Below, in pieces: positions 15,198-22,493 of a stretch of 22,493 nt of DNA. This DNA comes from JAGLTA01 sp034660735. Lineage in GTDB: Bacteria; Patescibacteriota; Patescibacteriia; JAACEG01. The notes under the pieces are model-generated. The model made no database searches and had not been told where the DNA came from. It was given only the letters and a program-made list of their open reading frames with translations. Made by a program: the position numbers and the translations under genes. Location: positions 1-22,493 of the forward strand of contig JAYEJQ010000019.1 of NCBI GenBank assembly GCA_034660735.1, written 5' to 3'. Within the stretch, counting starts at the first letter, position 1, and each line of letters starts with the position of its first letter.

Positions 15198-15602
15198 TTA
15201 TAAACTATTTTTTATTTTTTTAATAATTTTTTCCGCATCTCCTTTTTTGTATTTTCCCTGCTGCCATAGTTTTAATCCGTCGCCTTGTTTTCTTGGAATA
15301 ATATGAAAATGAAGATGCGGAACGACTTGCCCAGCGATTTGACCATTGTTTATATTTACATTATAACCAGCAGCACACAAACTATTTTTAATCGCTTTGC
15401 CGATTTTTTTAACTTCTTTAATTAAATCGCATAATTCGTTTTCAGGAATTTCTTCAATATTTTTGTAATGTTTTTTTGGTATCACCAAAGTATGCCCATC
15501 GCTTACGGGCATAATATCTAAAAACGCCAAAACATTCTCATCTTCGTAAATTTTATAACAAGGAATTTCCCCTTTAATAATTTTGCAAAAAATACAATCC
15601 AT
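15198..15602 (-). CDS. HIT family nucleotide hydrolase/transferase (HinT-like)
   Basis: 134 aa. The histidine triad HLHFHII has His96, His98 and His100. CIFCKIIKGEIP at the N-terminus (Cys3, Cys6, with His45) is the zinc-binding form of HinT-type proteins, and FLDIMPVSDGHTLVIPKKH is typical of the family. Such enzymes hydrolyse purine nucleoside phosphoramidates or related mononucleotide esters in the cytoplasm. It is flanked by the ATPase gene upstream (62 nt) and by a terminator downstream, so it may share the ATPase transcript. The exact substrate is unknown. Confidence 0.93.
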   Translation of the reverse strand: MDCIFCKIIKGEIPCYKIYEDENVLAFLDIMPVSDGHTLVIPKKHYKNIEEIPENELCDLIKEVKKIGKAIKNSLCAAGYNVNINNGQIAGQVVPHLHFHIIPRKQGDGLKLWQQGKYKKGDAEKIIKKIKNSL

Positions 15603-15664
15603 ATTTAGAATTAAAAAGTAAAAATAAAAAAATATATTAATTTCACAATAAAATTATTTACAAT

Positions 15665-16951
15665 TTACAATTCTAACAACCACCTCCAAGCGGAAATAAA
15701 AATTATTGTTTTATTATTTTCTGTTATTGTTTTGTCTTGATTATGTGTAATGATAATTCCCTTTTTCAATTTATAAACTTCCATTGCTTCTTTAATTCCG
15801 TTTAATTCTCTTCCTTCATTTTGATTGTTTATTTCATAGCAAACTTGAATCGCTTCTTTTATTTTCAACCCTTCTTTAATAACAAAATCGCATTCATATT
15901 TTCCACTATGATAAAAACATTCCTTTTTTATTCTTTTTAATTCAAAAAATATTAAATTTTCCAAATAGCGACCGTTATTTTTTGAAAAATTAAAACCGAT
16001 TTCACTCATTAATCCGTTATCAGCGCAATAAATTTTTCGCTTGTTAATATTTTGTTTCTTTAAAGAAAAATCATACTTTTTCAATTCATCAAATAAATAA
16101 GATTGCTTCAAGTATTGAATGTATTCCTTGACGGTATTTTCGTGGATACTTAAATTTTTTGCGATATTATTATAACTGAAAAAACAGGTGGCATTGGTAA
16201 TTAAAAAATAAGCGATTTGCTTTAAATTAAAAGAATCTCTAATTTTATTATTATCAATTACATCTTTTAAAAGGATAGTCTGATAATAAGTTTTTAAAAT
16301 AGAGCTATTATTTGAAATAACAGCTTCTGGAAAACCGCCTTGTTTTAAATATTTATTAAACAGCGCTATTAGTTTATTTTTGATTGGAAAATTGTTGGCA
16401 TATTCTTGATAGTAATCCTGCTGATGAAATGCTAAAAATTCTTTGAAAGAAAATGGCTGGTTAAAATGGCTAAAATATCTGCCAGAAAGCCTGGAAATAT
16501 ATTGGCTTTCTAATAATTTGGAATTTGAGCCGGTGATGAATATTTTTTTGAATATTTTTTGATCATATTTGGCTTTGACCCATTTTTCCCACAGTAATAT
16601 ATTTTGAACTTCGTCTAAAAATAAATATTTAATTTTGATTTGGGTTAGTGTTTCGGTTTCGTTAATAATTTTATCTAATTTTTGAATATTTTGGTAAAAA
16701 GGTATAAAATTCGGATTGTCAAAATTTATTGTTAAAATTTCTTTTGGCTTAATTTTAAATTTTTGAATTAAATCCTGAGTTAAAATATTAAAAATAGTTG
16801 ACTTGCCGCTTCTTCTGACGCCGGTGATAACTTCTATAAAATTTGATTTAAGTTTTATATTCTTTATAATATCCCTATAAACATAGTTATTCTCTGCTTT
16901 TTTCCCGCGCCAATGTGAATTTTGCTCTAAAATAGTATTTTTTAATTCCAT
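15665..16951 (-). CDS. AAA_14/DUF4143 ATPase
   Basis: 428 aa. N-terminal AAA domain: Walker A GVRRSGKST (44-52), Walker B YLFLDEVQN (109-117), sensor TGSNSKLL (140-147) and Arg-finger-like SRLSGR (153-158). Residues ~205-290 form a helical/winged-helix region, and ~320-428 the DUF4143 part, with YLENLIFFELKR, then CDFVIKEG and AIQVCYEI spaced like a PD-(D/E)xK nuclease fold. The cellular role of this family, very common in CPR bacteria and archaea and often in many copies, is not established; DNA-related or toxin-like roles have been suggested. It has its own perfect consensus promoter, which suggests a self-contained, possibly mobile gene inside the operon region. Confidence 0.9.
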   Translation of the reverse strand: MELKNTILEQNSHWRGKKAENNYVYRDIIKNIKLKSNFIEVITGVRRSGKSTIFNILTQDLIQKFKIKPKEILTINFDNPNFIPFYQNIQKLDKIINETETLTQIKIKYLFLDEVQNILLWEKWVKAKYDQKIFKKIFITGSNSKLLESQYISRLSGRYFSHFNQPFSFKEFLAFHQQDYYQEYANNFPIKNKLIALFNKYLKQGGFPEAVISNNSSILKTYYQTILLKDVIDNNKIRDSFNLKQIAYFLITNATCFFSYNNIAKNLSIHENTVKEYIQYLKQSYLFDELKKYDFSLKKQNINKRKIYCADNGLMSEIGFNFSKNNGRYLENLIFFELKRIKKECFYHSGKYECDFVIKEGLKIKEAIQVCYEINNQNEGRELNGIKEAMEVYKLKKGIIITHNQDKTITENNKTIIFISAWRWLLEL

Positions 16952-16956
16952 ATTAT

Positions 16957-16970
16957 AATATTTAAATATT
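16957..16970. promoter_or_regulatory. Palindrome in the 5' leader of the ATPase gene
   Basis: AATATTTAAATATT is a perfect 14-bp palindrome ending 5 nt before the ATG (16949-16951), flanked by further ATTATA/TATAAT-like inverted sequence. It replaces any Shine-Dalgarno. It might be an operator or a translation-blocking hairpin, or simply AT-rich sequence. Confidence 0.35.
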
Positions 16971-17001
16971 TAATATTATACTTATTATGTTAGGTAATAT
17001 T

Positions 17002-17029
17002 ATTATAGTAAAATTTAGATTATTGTCAA
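17002..17029 (-). promoter_or_regulatory. Perfect consensus sigma70-type promoter of the ATPase gene
   Basis: Minus strand: TTGACA (17024-17029), 16-nt spacer, TATAAT (17002-17007); both hexamers match consensus completely. Transcription would start near 16995, about 45 nt before the ATG. Confidence 0.75.
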
Positions 17030-17101
17030 TAAGAAATTCCGCACCAATCACTCCGTTGATTTTAATTTATGAAATCCAAATAATTATCCTTATTGGTTAT
17101 T

Positions 17102-18043
17102 TTATAAGTTTTTCCATAAATTATTAATTTTTGTTCTTGTTTTTGAAAATTTAGCGGTTTTTTCCAATTCGCGCTTTAAAATTTTTTTCTCCGTTTTTTT
17201 AATATTTTCGCTTAACTGTTTGATTATTTTTTCCAATCTTTCTTTATACGGTTTAACAATTACTCCCATACTTTTTAATTTATCAACATTTAGGATAGTG
17301 TCAACTCTGCGGTTGGGCGTAATTTTATCCAATTCCTTTTTTGTGATTTTATTTATTTCAAGACTTGGCAAAATATATTTTTTCAGCATCAATCCGATCT
17401 GATAAGGCGTTGTCCATCCTTGATTTGCCATATGCAAAATTCCAGTCGGTTTTGTTTTTAAAATTTCTAAAGTCCAGTCCATTAAATCTTCTAAAACCGT
17501 GCCAGCGTTCGGAGTGTCCACGTAATTTACAAAAGTCAGAAGTTTCATCAGCATATTTTTATGATTTGCTTGAGATGATACTGGCTGGCGCGGACGAAGA
17601 ATAAGAGATTTAAAATTTTTTGATTTATTAGATTGAATTAGTTGTTCCGCCCAAACTTTTGTCCAAGAATAAAACGCGGCTGGCGACGGAATGCTATCCT
17701 CGCTTTTTTTATCATTTTCGTCCTTGCTTTCAAAAATGCACCCGCTTGAAAAATGGATAAAATAGATTTTTTCCTCATCGCATATTCGCGCTATATTGTC
17801 GGCGCCTAAGACATTAACATTAAATGCCTCCAATCTATTTCTACCGCACCATTCTAAATTTGTTTTAGCGGCTGTATTTATAACGACAGTCGGATTATAT
17901 TTTTTAATAGTTTTTTGAACTTGATTGATGTCGGTTATATTTGTTCGCGTAATTTTAGATTTAATGTTTTGCTTAGCAAAATAGGAATTGTAAAAATTTC
18001 CAATCTGCCCATTTCCAAAAATAAGAATTTTGTCTTTTGTCAT
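17102..18043 (-). CDS. rmlD: RmlD-like sugar-nucleotide reductase/epimerase (extended SDR)
   Basis: 313 aa. The NAD(P) site GNGQIG (10-15), VINTAAKTNLEWC (54-66), NVNVLGADNIARIC (75-88) and the catalytic YSWTK (Tyr125, Lys129) match the RmlD (dTDP-4-dehydrorhamnose reductase) family, which makes dTDP-L-rhamnose in the last step. HFSSGCIF stands where RmlD has STDYVF. Residues ~260-313 are Lys-rich and helical, an extra tail. It lies ~4 kb upstream of rmlB and separate from it. No RmlC is visible in the window, so the pathway would need rmlC elsewhere, or this enzyme serves another sugar. It follows ruvC by 19 nt, probably on one transcript. Confidence 0.7.
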   Translation of the reverse strand: MTKDKILIFGNGQIGNFYNSYFAKQNIKSKITRTNITDINQVQKTIKKYNPTVVINTAAKTNLEWCGRNRLEAFNVNVLGADNIARICDEEKIYFIHFSSGCIFESKDENDKKSEDSIPSPAAFYSWTKVWAEQLIQSNKSKNFKSLILRPRQPVSSQANHKNMLMKLLTFVNYVDTPNAGTVLEDLMDWTLEILKTKPTGILHMANQGWTTPYQIGLMLKKYILPSLEINKITKKELDKITPNRRVDTILNVDKLKSMGVIVKPYKERLEKIIKQLSENIKKTEKKILKRELEKTAKFSKTRTKINNLWKNL

Positions 18044-18062
18044 AAAAATATTTATTAAAAAT

Positions 18063-18554
18063 TTAATCTCCCGTGCTGTTTCCGCAGCAGATTGCTACGG
18101 CTAAAGCGTCTGCGGCATCGTCTGGCTTTGGAACTGTTTTTAAATTTAACAGCATTTTTACCATGCTTTGAACCTGCTTTTTGTCAGCTCTTCCATACGA
18201 AGCGACTGCTTGCTTAATTTGCAAAGGGGTATATTCAAAAATTGGCAGGCTATTTTGCGAAGCGGTTAAAATAATTACGCCACGCGCGTGTCCGACTGAA
18301 AGAGCTGTTTTAACATTTTTGCAAAAAAATAGTTCTTCAACCGCAATTTTATTTGGTTTGAATTTTTTGATGATTTTATCCAACTGTTGATGGATCTCTT
18401 TCAGCCTTTCTGAAAAAATTTGTTTTGCCGCTGTCGCGATTATTCCGTTGCAAATCATTCTAAAATCTCCGTTTTTTTCTTTTTGGATTACGCCGTATCC
18501 TGTTATCGCGAATCCAGGATCAATGCCAAGTATAATAGAACTGTTATTTTTCAT
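18063..18554 (-). CDS. ruvC: Holliday junction resolvase RuvC
   Basis: 163 aa. The RNase H-like catalytic residues are present: Asp12 in LGIDPG, Glu73 in AVEELFF, and Asp145/Asp146 with Asp149 in PDDAADALAVAIC. VGHARGV (87-93) and the YTPLQIKQAVASYGRADKKQ segment are typical. It cleaves four-way junctions with RuvAB during recombination. It heads a short unit with the RmlD-like gene; a TATAAT promoter is 27 nt upstream. Confidence 0.96.
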   Translation of the reverse strand: MKNNSSIILGIDPGFAITGYGVIQKEKNGDFRMICNGIIATAAKQIFSERLKEIHQQLDKIIKKFKPNKIAVEELFFCKNVKTALSVGHARGVIILTASQNSLPIFEYTPLQIKQAVASYGRADKKQVQSMVKMLLNLKTVPKPDDAADALAVAICCGNSTGD

Positions 18555-18564
18555 TTAATAAAAC

Positions 18565-18611
18565 TGTTATAATTTTTATTTATTATAACACAGATAATTT
18601 ATAAAAAGCAA
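18565..18611 (-). promoter_or_regulatory. ruvC promoter overlapped by an inverted repeat
   Basis: Minus strand TTGCTT (18606-18611), 18 nt, perfect TATAAT (18582-18587). The -10 box lies in one arm of a 9-bp inverted repeat, TGTTATAAT (18565-18573) with ATTATAACA (18582-18590), which could be an operator or a leader hairpin. Confidence 0.6.
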
Positions 18612-18916
18612 TTGCTAATTATGTTTGTGTTTTAATACTAATAATCCATTTTAACATTTTATTATTAAATTTACCCATATTATTTCTAAAATCCAAAGCT
18701 CTTGTTTTAATATTTAGATTGTTTTTGGATTTTTATTTGCGTAATTTAATATCTCTGTGATATAATGCAAATAAGACTTAACTGTTTTATGACTAAATTT
18801 GCGCGATTTCATTTCCTGTTTTATTTTTAATATAGGATTTTGGCTTGGATAATAATCGCTTTGTTTTATAAGTTGTTTATGATTTAAAGTTTATGTGATT
18901 ATTTTAGTTTATTTAA
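18612..18916. other. 305-bp gene-poor gap between ruvC and the defence island
   Basis: No gene of useful size. It holds a 10-bp inverted repeat (AAAATCCAAA 18688-18697, TTTGGATTTT 18724-18733, then TTTTATTT-like T-rich sequence) and a plus-strand promoter at 18737-18766. It is probably the scar of the lost 5' part of the restriction endonuclease gene. Confidence 0.5.
18737..18766 (+). promoter_or_regulatory. Plus-strand promoter at the edge of the defence island
   Basis: TTGCGT (18737-18742), 18 nt, perfect TATAAT (18761-18766). The first ATG behind it (18792) opens only 13 codons, MTKFARFHFLFYF. It is most likely the original promoter of the truncated restriction cassette. Confidence 0.55.
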
Positions 18917-19300
18917 AACATTAAGCCAACTAATTCGGATATCCCGTATGAAAAAGGAGATTTGCACGAACTTGTCAACAACGCTCCCGACAACAAAAGA
19001 ACAATGGACTTTATTATTCCAAACAAGAAAAATCCAATCATTATTGCCGAAAGTTCGTTTTTGGTAACAACATCATCAGGACAAGGCGATAAATCTAAAA
19101 CAGAAATTTCGATTGATTCTTTAATTAAATCGCATTATCCAAAGGCAAAGTTTATTGGTTTTGTAGATGGCATTGGTTGGTATGTGCAAAAAGGTGATTT
19201 GAAAAGAATGGTAAATGCGTATGCGGATGTATTTACTTTTCACAAAGAAGAATTACAACGTTTTGAGAGATTGCTAATTGATACTTTTTTAAAAAAATAA
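18917..19300 (+). pseudogene. 3' part of a type II restriction endonuclease gene
   Basis: The frame is open from a TAA just before 18917 to the stop at 19298-19300. It reads IPYEKGDLHELVNN, then RTMDFIIPNKKNPIIIAESS, TTSSGQGDKSKTE and FIGFVDGIGWY. The Asp of TMDF and Glu of AESS fit the spacing of a PD-(D/E)xK core with an unusual third residue; the whole resembles C-terminal parts of DpnII-like type II enzymes, as far as memory allows. There is no N-terminal half and no ATG near the start (only TTG at 18962), so it is read as truncated. It ends 3 nt before the DUF262 gene and a methyltransferase gene follows that, which supports a restriction-modification origin. Confidence 0.6.
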
Positions 19301-19303
19301 ATT

Positions 19304-20987
19304 ATGAGTACAATAAATTTTGAAATTAAAGGAATAGGAAAATTAATAAAAGAAGATCAACTTACTGTTCCTATCTACCAGCGTCCCTATGCTTGGGAAG
19401 AGAAAAATATCAATGACCTATTTAGCGATATTCATTTAGCAATCAGTAATAATGAAGAAGAATATTTTCTTGGCACTATTGTTTTATCTCAACAGGAAAA
19501 TTCTAATGTTCTTGAGATAGTTGATGGACAATGAAGAATAGCGTCCATAATTATTTTTTTATCAGCAGTTAAAGATTATTTTGAACAACAGAATGAATTT
19601 TTACGTGCTAATTCTATTTAAAGTAACTTTTTAAGTAATTTTGATATACGAGCGGGTGATAATCTTCCAAAGATTCAATTTGGCAATCAAGATAATACCT
19701 TTTTTTAGAAGTTTTATTATTGATAATAATCAAAGCATTCAAACAACAAAAGACTCTCATGAGAGGATAAAAAAAACAAAAGAATTATCAAAAATACGTG
19801 TTCAAAAATTAGCGCAGTTATCTGCTTCTGATTTAAATGTTTTACATAATTGGATTGATTTCGTTGAAGAAAAATTAAAAGTTGTTTCCATTACTGTACC
19901 AAGCAAGGCAAACGCATTCACTTTTTTTGAAACCTTAAATGATAGAGGGCTTGAATTAGCTCAAGTTGATTTACTTAAAAATTATTTATATAGCAAGGCA
20001 GGAGATAGATTAGATGAAGTACAAAATTTATGGACTGAAATGATATATCAGATTGAATCAGCAGAGAATGAGAATCTAGTTTTGGAATATATTAAATATC
20101 ATTGGTCATCACAATATGGCTTAACAAGAGAAAAAAATAAAGAATTATATAATGATATTAAAAACAAAGTTAGAAATGTATCCCATACTGTAAGTTTCGT
20201 TAATAACTTAAAAGAAGATGCCAATTTGTATTTAGCAATCATTAATCATAACAATCCGTACTGGGAAGAATTTCCAAATAAAACGAAAGAGTATATAGAA
20301 ACATTAAACTTTTTTAACCTAAGACAATTTAGGCCATTATTGTTAGCTATATTAAAAAAATTTAACGACAAGAGAGATTGAAAAATCTTTAAAATTAATT
20401 GTTTCTTGGTTGGTCCGAAATTTAATTACCGGATCGCTCGGAGGTGGTACTTTAGAAAAAAATATGCAGAAAAGGCAAAAGAAATTTTTGAAGAACAAAT
20501 ATCCACGGCTCAAGAACTAAAAAATTCTCTTCTTTCTATTATACCTTCCGACGATGATTTTAAAACCAAATTTATTGTTGCAAAATCAAGCACAGAAAAA
20601 TATGCAAGGTATTATTTGAGAGCAATAGAAAATCAAAAAAGAGGTGGAGAAAGTCCTGAATTGTTAGTAAATAGCAATCCAAATGTGGTCAACCTTGAAC
20701 ATGTATTACCAAAAAATCCGCAAGATGATTGGAGTAATTTTTCTGAAGAACAAATAATTTCGCTGAGAAACCGTTTAGGGAATTTAACCTTATTGCAATC
20801 AAGAATAAATTCTGAGGAAGGCAACGCTAATTTTAACAGCAAAAAAGTAAGATTTGGACAATCTGAATTATGGATTACAAAAATGATTTCGGAAGAATAC
20901 AAATCTTGGGACGAAAATAATATTGTTGACAGGCAGCAAAAATTAGCAGAAATTGCAGTACAAACGTGGAATCTTAATATAACTTAA
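19304..20987 (+). pseudogene. DUF262-DUF1524 (GmrSD-like) restriction protein, broken
   Basis: The pieces together give ~560 residues of one protein. The DUF262 start has VPIYQRPYAWEE and EYFLGTIVL, then VDGQ-stop-RIASI in the place of DGQQR. In-frame stops lie at 19532 (TGA), 19619 (TAA) and 19706 (TAG). Frameshifts lie near 19712 (one extra T), 20373 (one extra base) and in the A7 run 20456-20462 (one A short). Middle parts read NAFTFFETLNDRGLELAQVD, which is very typical of the family. The DUF1524 end has LEHVLPKNP and LGNLTLLQSRIN, the HNH-nuclease-like His and Asn sites. Intact relatives restrict modified phage DNA (GmrSD) or belong to other defence loci. It cannot be made as a full protein here. 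Confidence 0.88.
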
Positions 20988-20994
20988 AAATATT

Positions 20995-21883
20995 ATGAAA
21001 AAATATCTCAACAAAATTATTAAAGGCGACTGCTTGAAAGTCCTCAAAAAAATTGCAGATAACTCTGTGGATATGACTTTTGCTGATCCGCCTTTTAATT
21101 TGGAAAAAAAATATAATTGTTACGCCGACTCAAAAGAAAAAACAGAATATTTAGATTGGTGCAATGAATGGATGGATGAAATGGTGCGAATTACAAAACC
21201 GACTGGAGCAATTTTTGTGCATAATATTCCTCGTTGGCTCACTTATTATGCCGAACATTTAAACAAGATTGCTTTTTTTAAACATTGGATTGTTTGGGAT
21301 TCTGGTGGTTCACCAATGGGAAAAACTAAATCATTATGGTATTCTATATTATACAAATTCTAAATCACACAACGATTTTAAATTTTATGATATTCGATAT
21401 CCACATCCTCGTTGCAGAATATGCAAAGAATTTTCAAAAGATTATGGCGGGAAAAAGGCTCAAGCGCACGGATTTGGTCCTCTGCTTTCTGATGTTTGGA
21501 ACGATATTCATCGCATTAGACACAAAAAAAGAAGAAACGAACACCCGTGTCAATTGCCAATTCCTTTGCTTGAAAGAATGATTTTAATGACAACTGACAA
21601 AAATGATATTGTGCTGGATCCGTTTATGGGAACTGGAACAACAGCAGTGGCCGCAAAACAACTAAGTAGAAATTATATAGGAATTGAACTTGATGACGAT
21701 TATGTTCGCATTGCTAAAGAAAATGTTAAAAAAGCCAAAAAAACAAAACTTAATGGTCATTTTGTTTCAGTTTATCTCAAGCATATTCGCACAATGCGAC
21801 AAGTCGATTTTGAAGAAATTTGGAAAAATAAAAATGGAGACTTAGAGTTATTAGAAAATAAATTGTATAAAATAAAGAAATAA
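20995..21883 (+). pseudogene. Beta-class DNA adenine/cytosine-N4 methyltransferase with one frameshift
   Basis: First piece 20995-21363: KGDCLKVLKKIADNSVDMTF, then the catalytic ADPPFN with Asp31 (motif IV). Second piece, in another frame to 21883: LNHYGILYYTNSKSH, then HPCQLPIPLLERMI and the AdoMet-binding DPFMGTGTTAVAA (motif I) with YIGIELDDDY. Motif IV before motif I is the beta order, as in HinfI- or CcrM-type enzymes. Removing one A from the A5 run at 21321-21325 joins the frames as SPMGKLNHYGIL. The gene starts 7 nt after the DUF262 gene and shares its operon. The break may be a real mutation or an assembly error; recognition sequence unknown. Confidence 0.85.
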
Positions 21884-21917
21884 CAAGGAGTTTAAAGGTA
21901 AAGGGAATTTATCCTTG
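21884..21917 (+). other. Inverted repeat after the methyltransferase
   Basis: CAAGGA (21884-21889) and TCCTTG (21912-21917) form a 6-bp stem right after the TAA stop. No T-run follows, so a terminator role is doubtful. Confidence 0.25.
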
Positions 21918-21926
21918 ACGTTTAAT

Positions 21927-21936
21927 ATGGTAAAAT
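21927..21936 (+). promoter_or_regulatory. Possible extended -10 promoter of the KilA-N gene
   Basis: TATGGTAAAAT-type sequence: a TGn followed by TAAAAT at 21931-21936, with TTGACG (21915-21920) nearby but at the wrong distance. It lies ~55 nt before the KilA-N ATG. Confidence 0.35.
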
Positions 21937-21960
21937 AAATAAAAATAAGTTTTTAAATTT

Positions 21961-21986
21961 TAATTACGGCGAATTCGCCGTAATTA
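21961..21986. repeat. Perfect 26-bp palindrome before the KilA-N gene
   Basis: Positions 21961-21986 equal their own reverse complement over all 26 bases (core CGGCGAATTCGCCG). The palindrome ends 4 nt before the KilA-N start codon and covers the place of a ribosome-binding site. It is the most GC-rich patch of its surroundings. Confidence 0.9.
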
Positions 21987-21990
21987 CCTT

Positions 21991-22260
21991 ATGACAAAAA
22001 ATCAAAAAATAAAAGTAGAGGGCTTGGATATTACAGTCTTTAAGCAGAAGAGCGAAAATTATATTTCTTTGACCGACATAGCGAAACATAAAAATTCAGA
22101 AGCAGGCATGGTTATTTCCCATTGGCTAAGCACTCGTTTTGCCATTGAATTTATGGGAATATGGGAAAAAATAAACAATCCAAATTTTAAAGTTACTGAA
22201 TTCAGTAATTTTAAAAATCAGAGCGGTGCTAACGGGTTTGTATTATCTGTCCATCACTAA
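21991..22260 (+). CDS. Truncated KilA-N domain protein
   Basis: 89 aa. GLDITVFKQKSENYISLTDI (11-30), then HWLSTRFAIEFMGIWEKINN and NFKNQSGANGFVLS are the N-terminal part of KilA-N proteins, a phage-derived DNA-binding family whose members usually run ~200-300 aa with a continuing KxWIExTxAIGI segment. Here the frame closes right after GFVLSV with HH-stop. Weak traces of the lost part remain behind it (KTN near 22264-22272, AIGI near 22285-22296, out of register), so a small rearrangement cut the gene. It stands alone, behind a perfect palindrome. Whether the short protein is made is unknown. Confidence 0.75.
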   Translation: MTKNQKIKVEGLDITVFKQKSENYISLTDIAKHKNSEAGMVISHWLSTRFAIEFMGIWEKINNPNFKVTEFSNFKNQSGANGFVLSVHH

Positions 22261-22442
22261 AATAAAACCAATAAGAAATTTAGTGGCAATAGGAATTCAC
22301 CCATAACCCTCCTTCCGTTTTTTAAAACGAAAAGATTAAATTTAAATTTTATCGGTTCAGCGTTTTGGGGAATTGATATTTTTATATATTTTGAAACAAG
22401 ATAAAAAATTACTTTGCGGAATTGCTTTTTAAAATCATACGC
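22261..22442. other. Gene-free AT-rich sequence after KilA-N
   Basis: No convincing reading frame. The first ~40 nt look like decayed KilA-N codons; a short CGTTTT/AAAACG hairpin occurs at ~22317-22330. Confidence 0.4.
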
Positions 22443-22480
22443 GAAATACTTATTTAAATACCTATTTAAATAAGTATTTC
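22443..22480. repeat. 38-nt hairpin with 18-bp perfect arms at the right edge
   Basis: Positions 22443-22460 and 22463-22480 are exact reverse complements, separated only by CC. Each arm contains TATTTAAATA, itself a palindrome, so the element is also a near-tandem pair. TTTTAC follows on the plus strand. It could be a terminator-like hairpin, an operator pair or an end of the KilA-N element. Confidence 0.8.
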
Positions 22481-22493
22481 TTTTACATAAATT

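Noticed and set aside
19532..19534. UGA read as an amino acid (alternative genetic code)
   Set aside because: TAA and TAG stops and frameshifts break the same gene, the family wants Gln/Arg there and not Gly or Trp, and no intact gene in the window needs UGA recoding.
19532..19708. The three stop codons lie exactly 87 nt apart
   Set aside because: The surrounding sequence shows no 87-nt repeat; the equal spacing is taken as coincidence.

Overview
The window is an AT-rich bacterial chromosome segment that looks like a member of the Candidate Phyla Radiation (Candidatus Patescibacteria, probably the Parcubacteria side). Reasons: an rpsF-ssb-rpsR cluster that ends in a terminator with no rplI after bS18, very short spacers, nearly all-TAA stops, a large Cys-rich surface protein with MopE-like metal-binding motifs, and an AAA/DUF4143 ATPase. 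This placement is inference; no marker gene here fixes the lineage. No UGA recoding is needed in any intact gene.

Layout. (1) 1-4565, + strand: a huge secreted protein cut by the left edge (metal-binding motifs, Cys-rich repeats, propeller-like repeats, C-terminal gingipain/C25-like domain with its His/Cys pair), then a membrane-anchored protein that carries the same Cys motif. (2) 4566-6405, + strand: remnant of an IS transposase whose 3' end overlaps the promoter of rpsF-ssb-rpsR, closed by a strong terminator. (3) 6406-8079: a decayed minus-strand reading frame, a peptidase E, two tandem tRNA-Gln genes (UUG and CUG) and a twin inverted hairpin element. (4) 8080-18554, minus strand, in order of transcription: ruvC, an RmlD-like reductase, an AAA/DUF4143 ATPase with a perfect consensus promoter, a HIT hydrolase, a pyrE-pyrF-like pair with unusually strong Shine-Dalgarno sites, then rmlB-nfo-rmlA-GT2-galU-GT2. 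The rml/galU/GT2 genes make nucleotide sugars (dTDP-rhamnose branch, UDP-glucose) and transfer them, presumably to surface polysaccharide; endonuclease IV and RuvC are repair and recombination genes set among them. (5) 18555-22493, + strand: a defence island in decay. It holds the 3' part of a type II restriction endonuclease, a DUF262/DUF1524 (GmrSD-like) gene broken by three nonsense codons and three frameshifts, a beta-class DNA methyltransferase broken by one frameshift, and a truncated KilA-N gene just after a perfect 26-bp palindrome. The window ends in a 38-nt hairpin.

Best candidates for a second look: the REase-DUF262/DUF1524-MTase cassette; the palindrome-KilA-N unit; the divergent pyrF-like enzyme with Asn in the place of a catalytic Asp; the terminator whose loop holds an 11-nt perfect Shine-Dalgarno; and the twin hairpin element near 7.9 kb.
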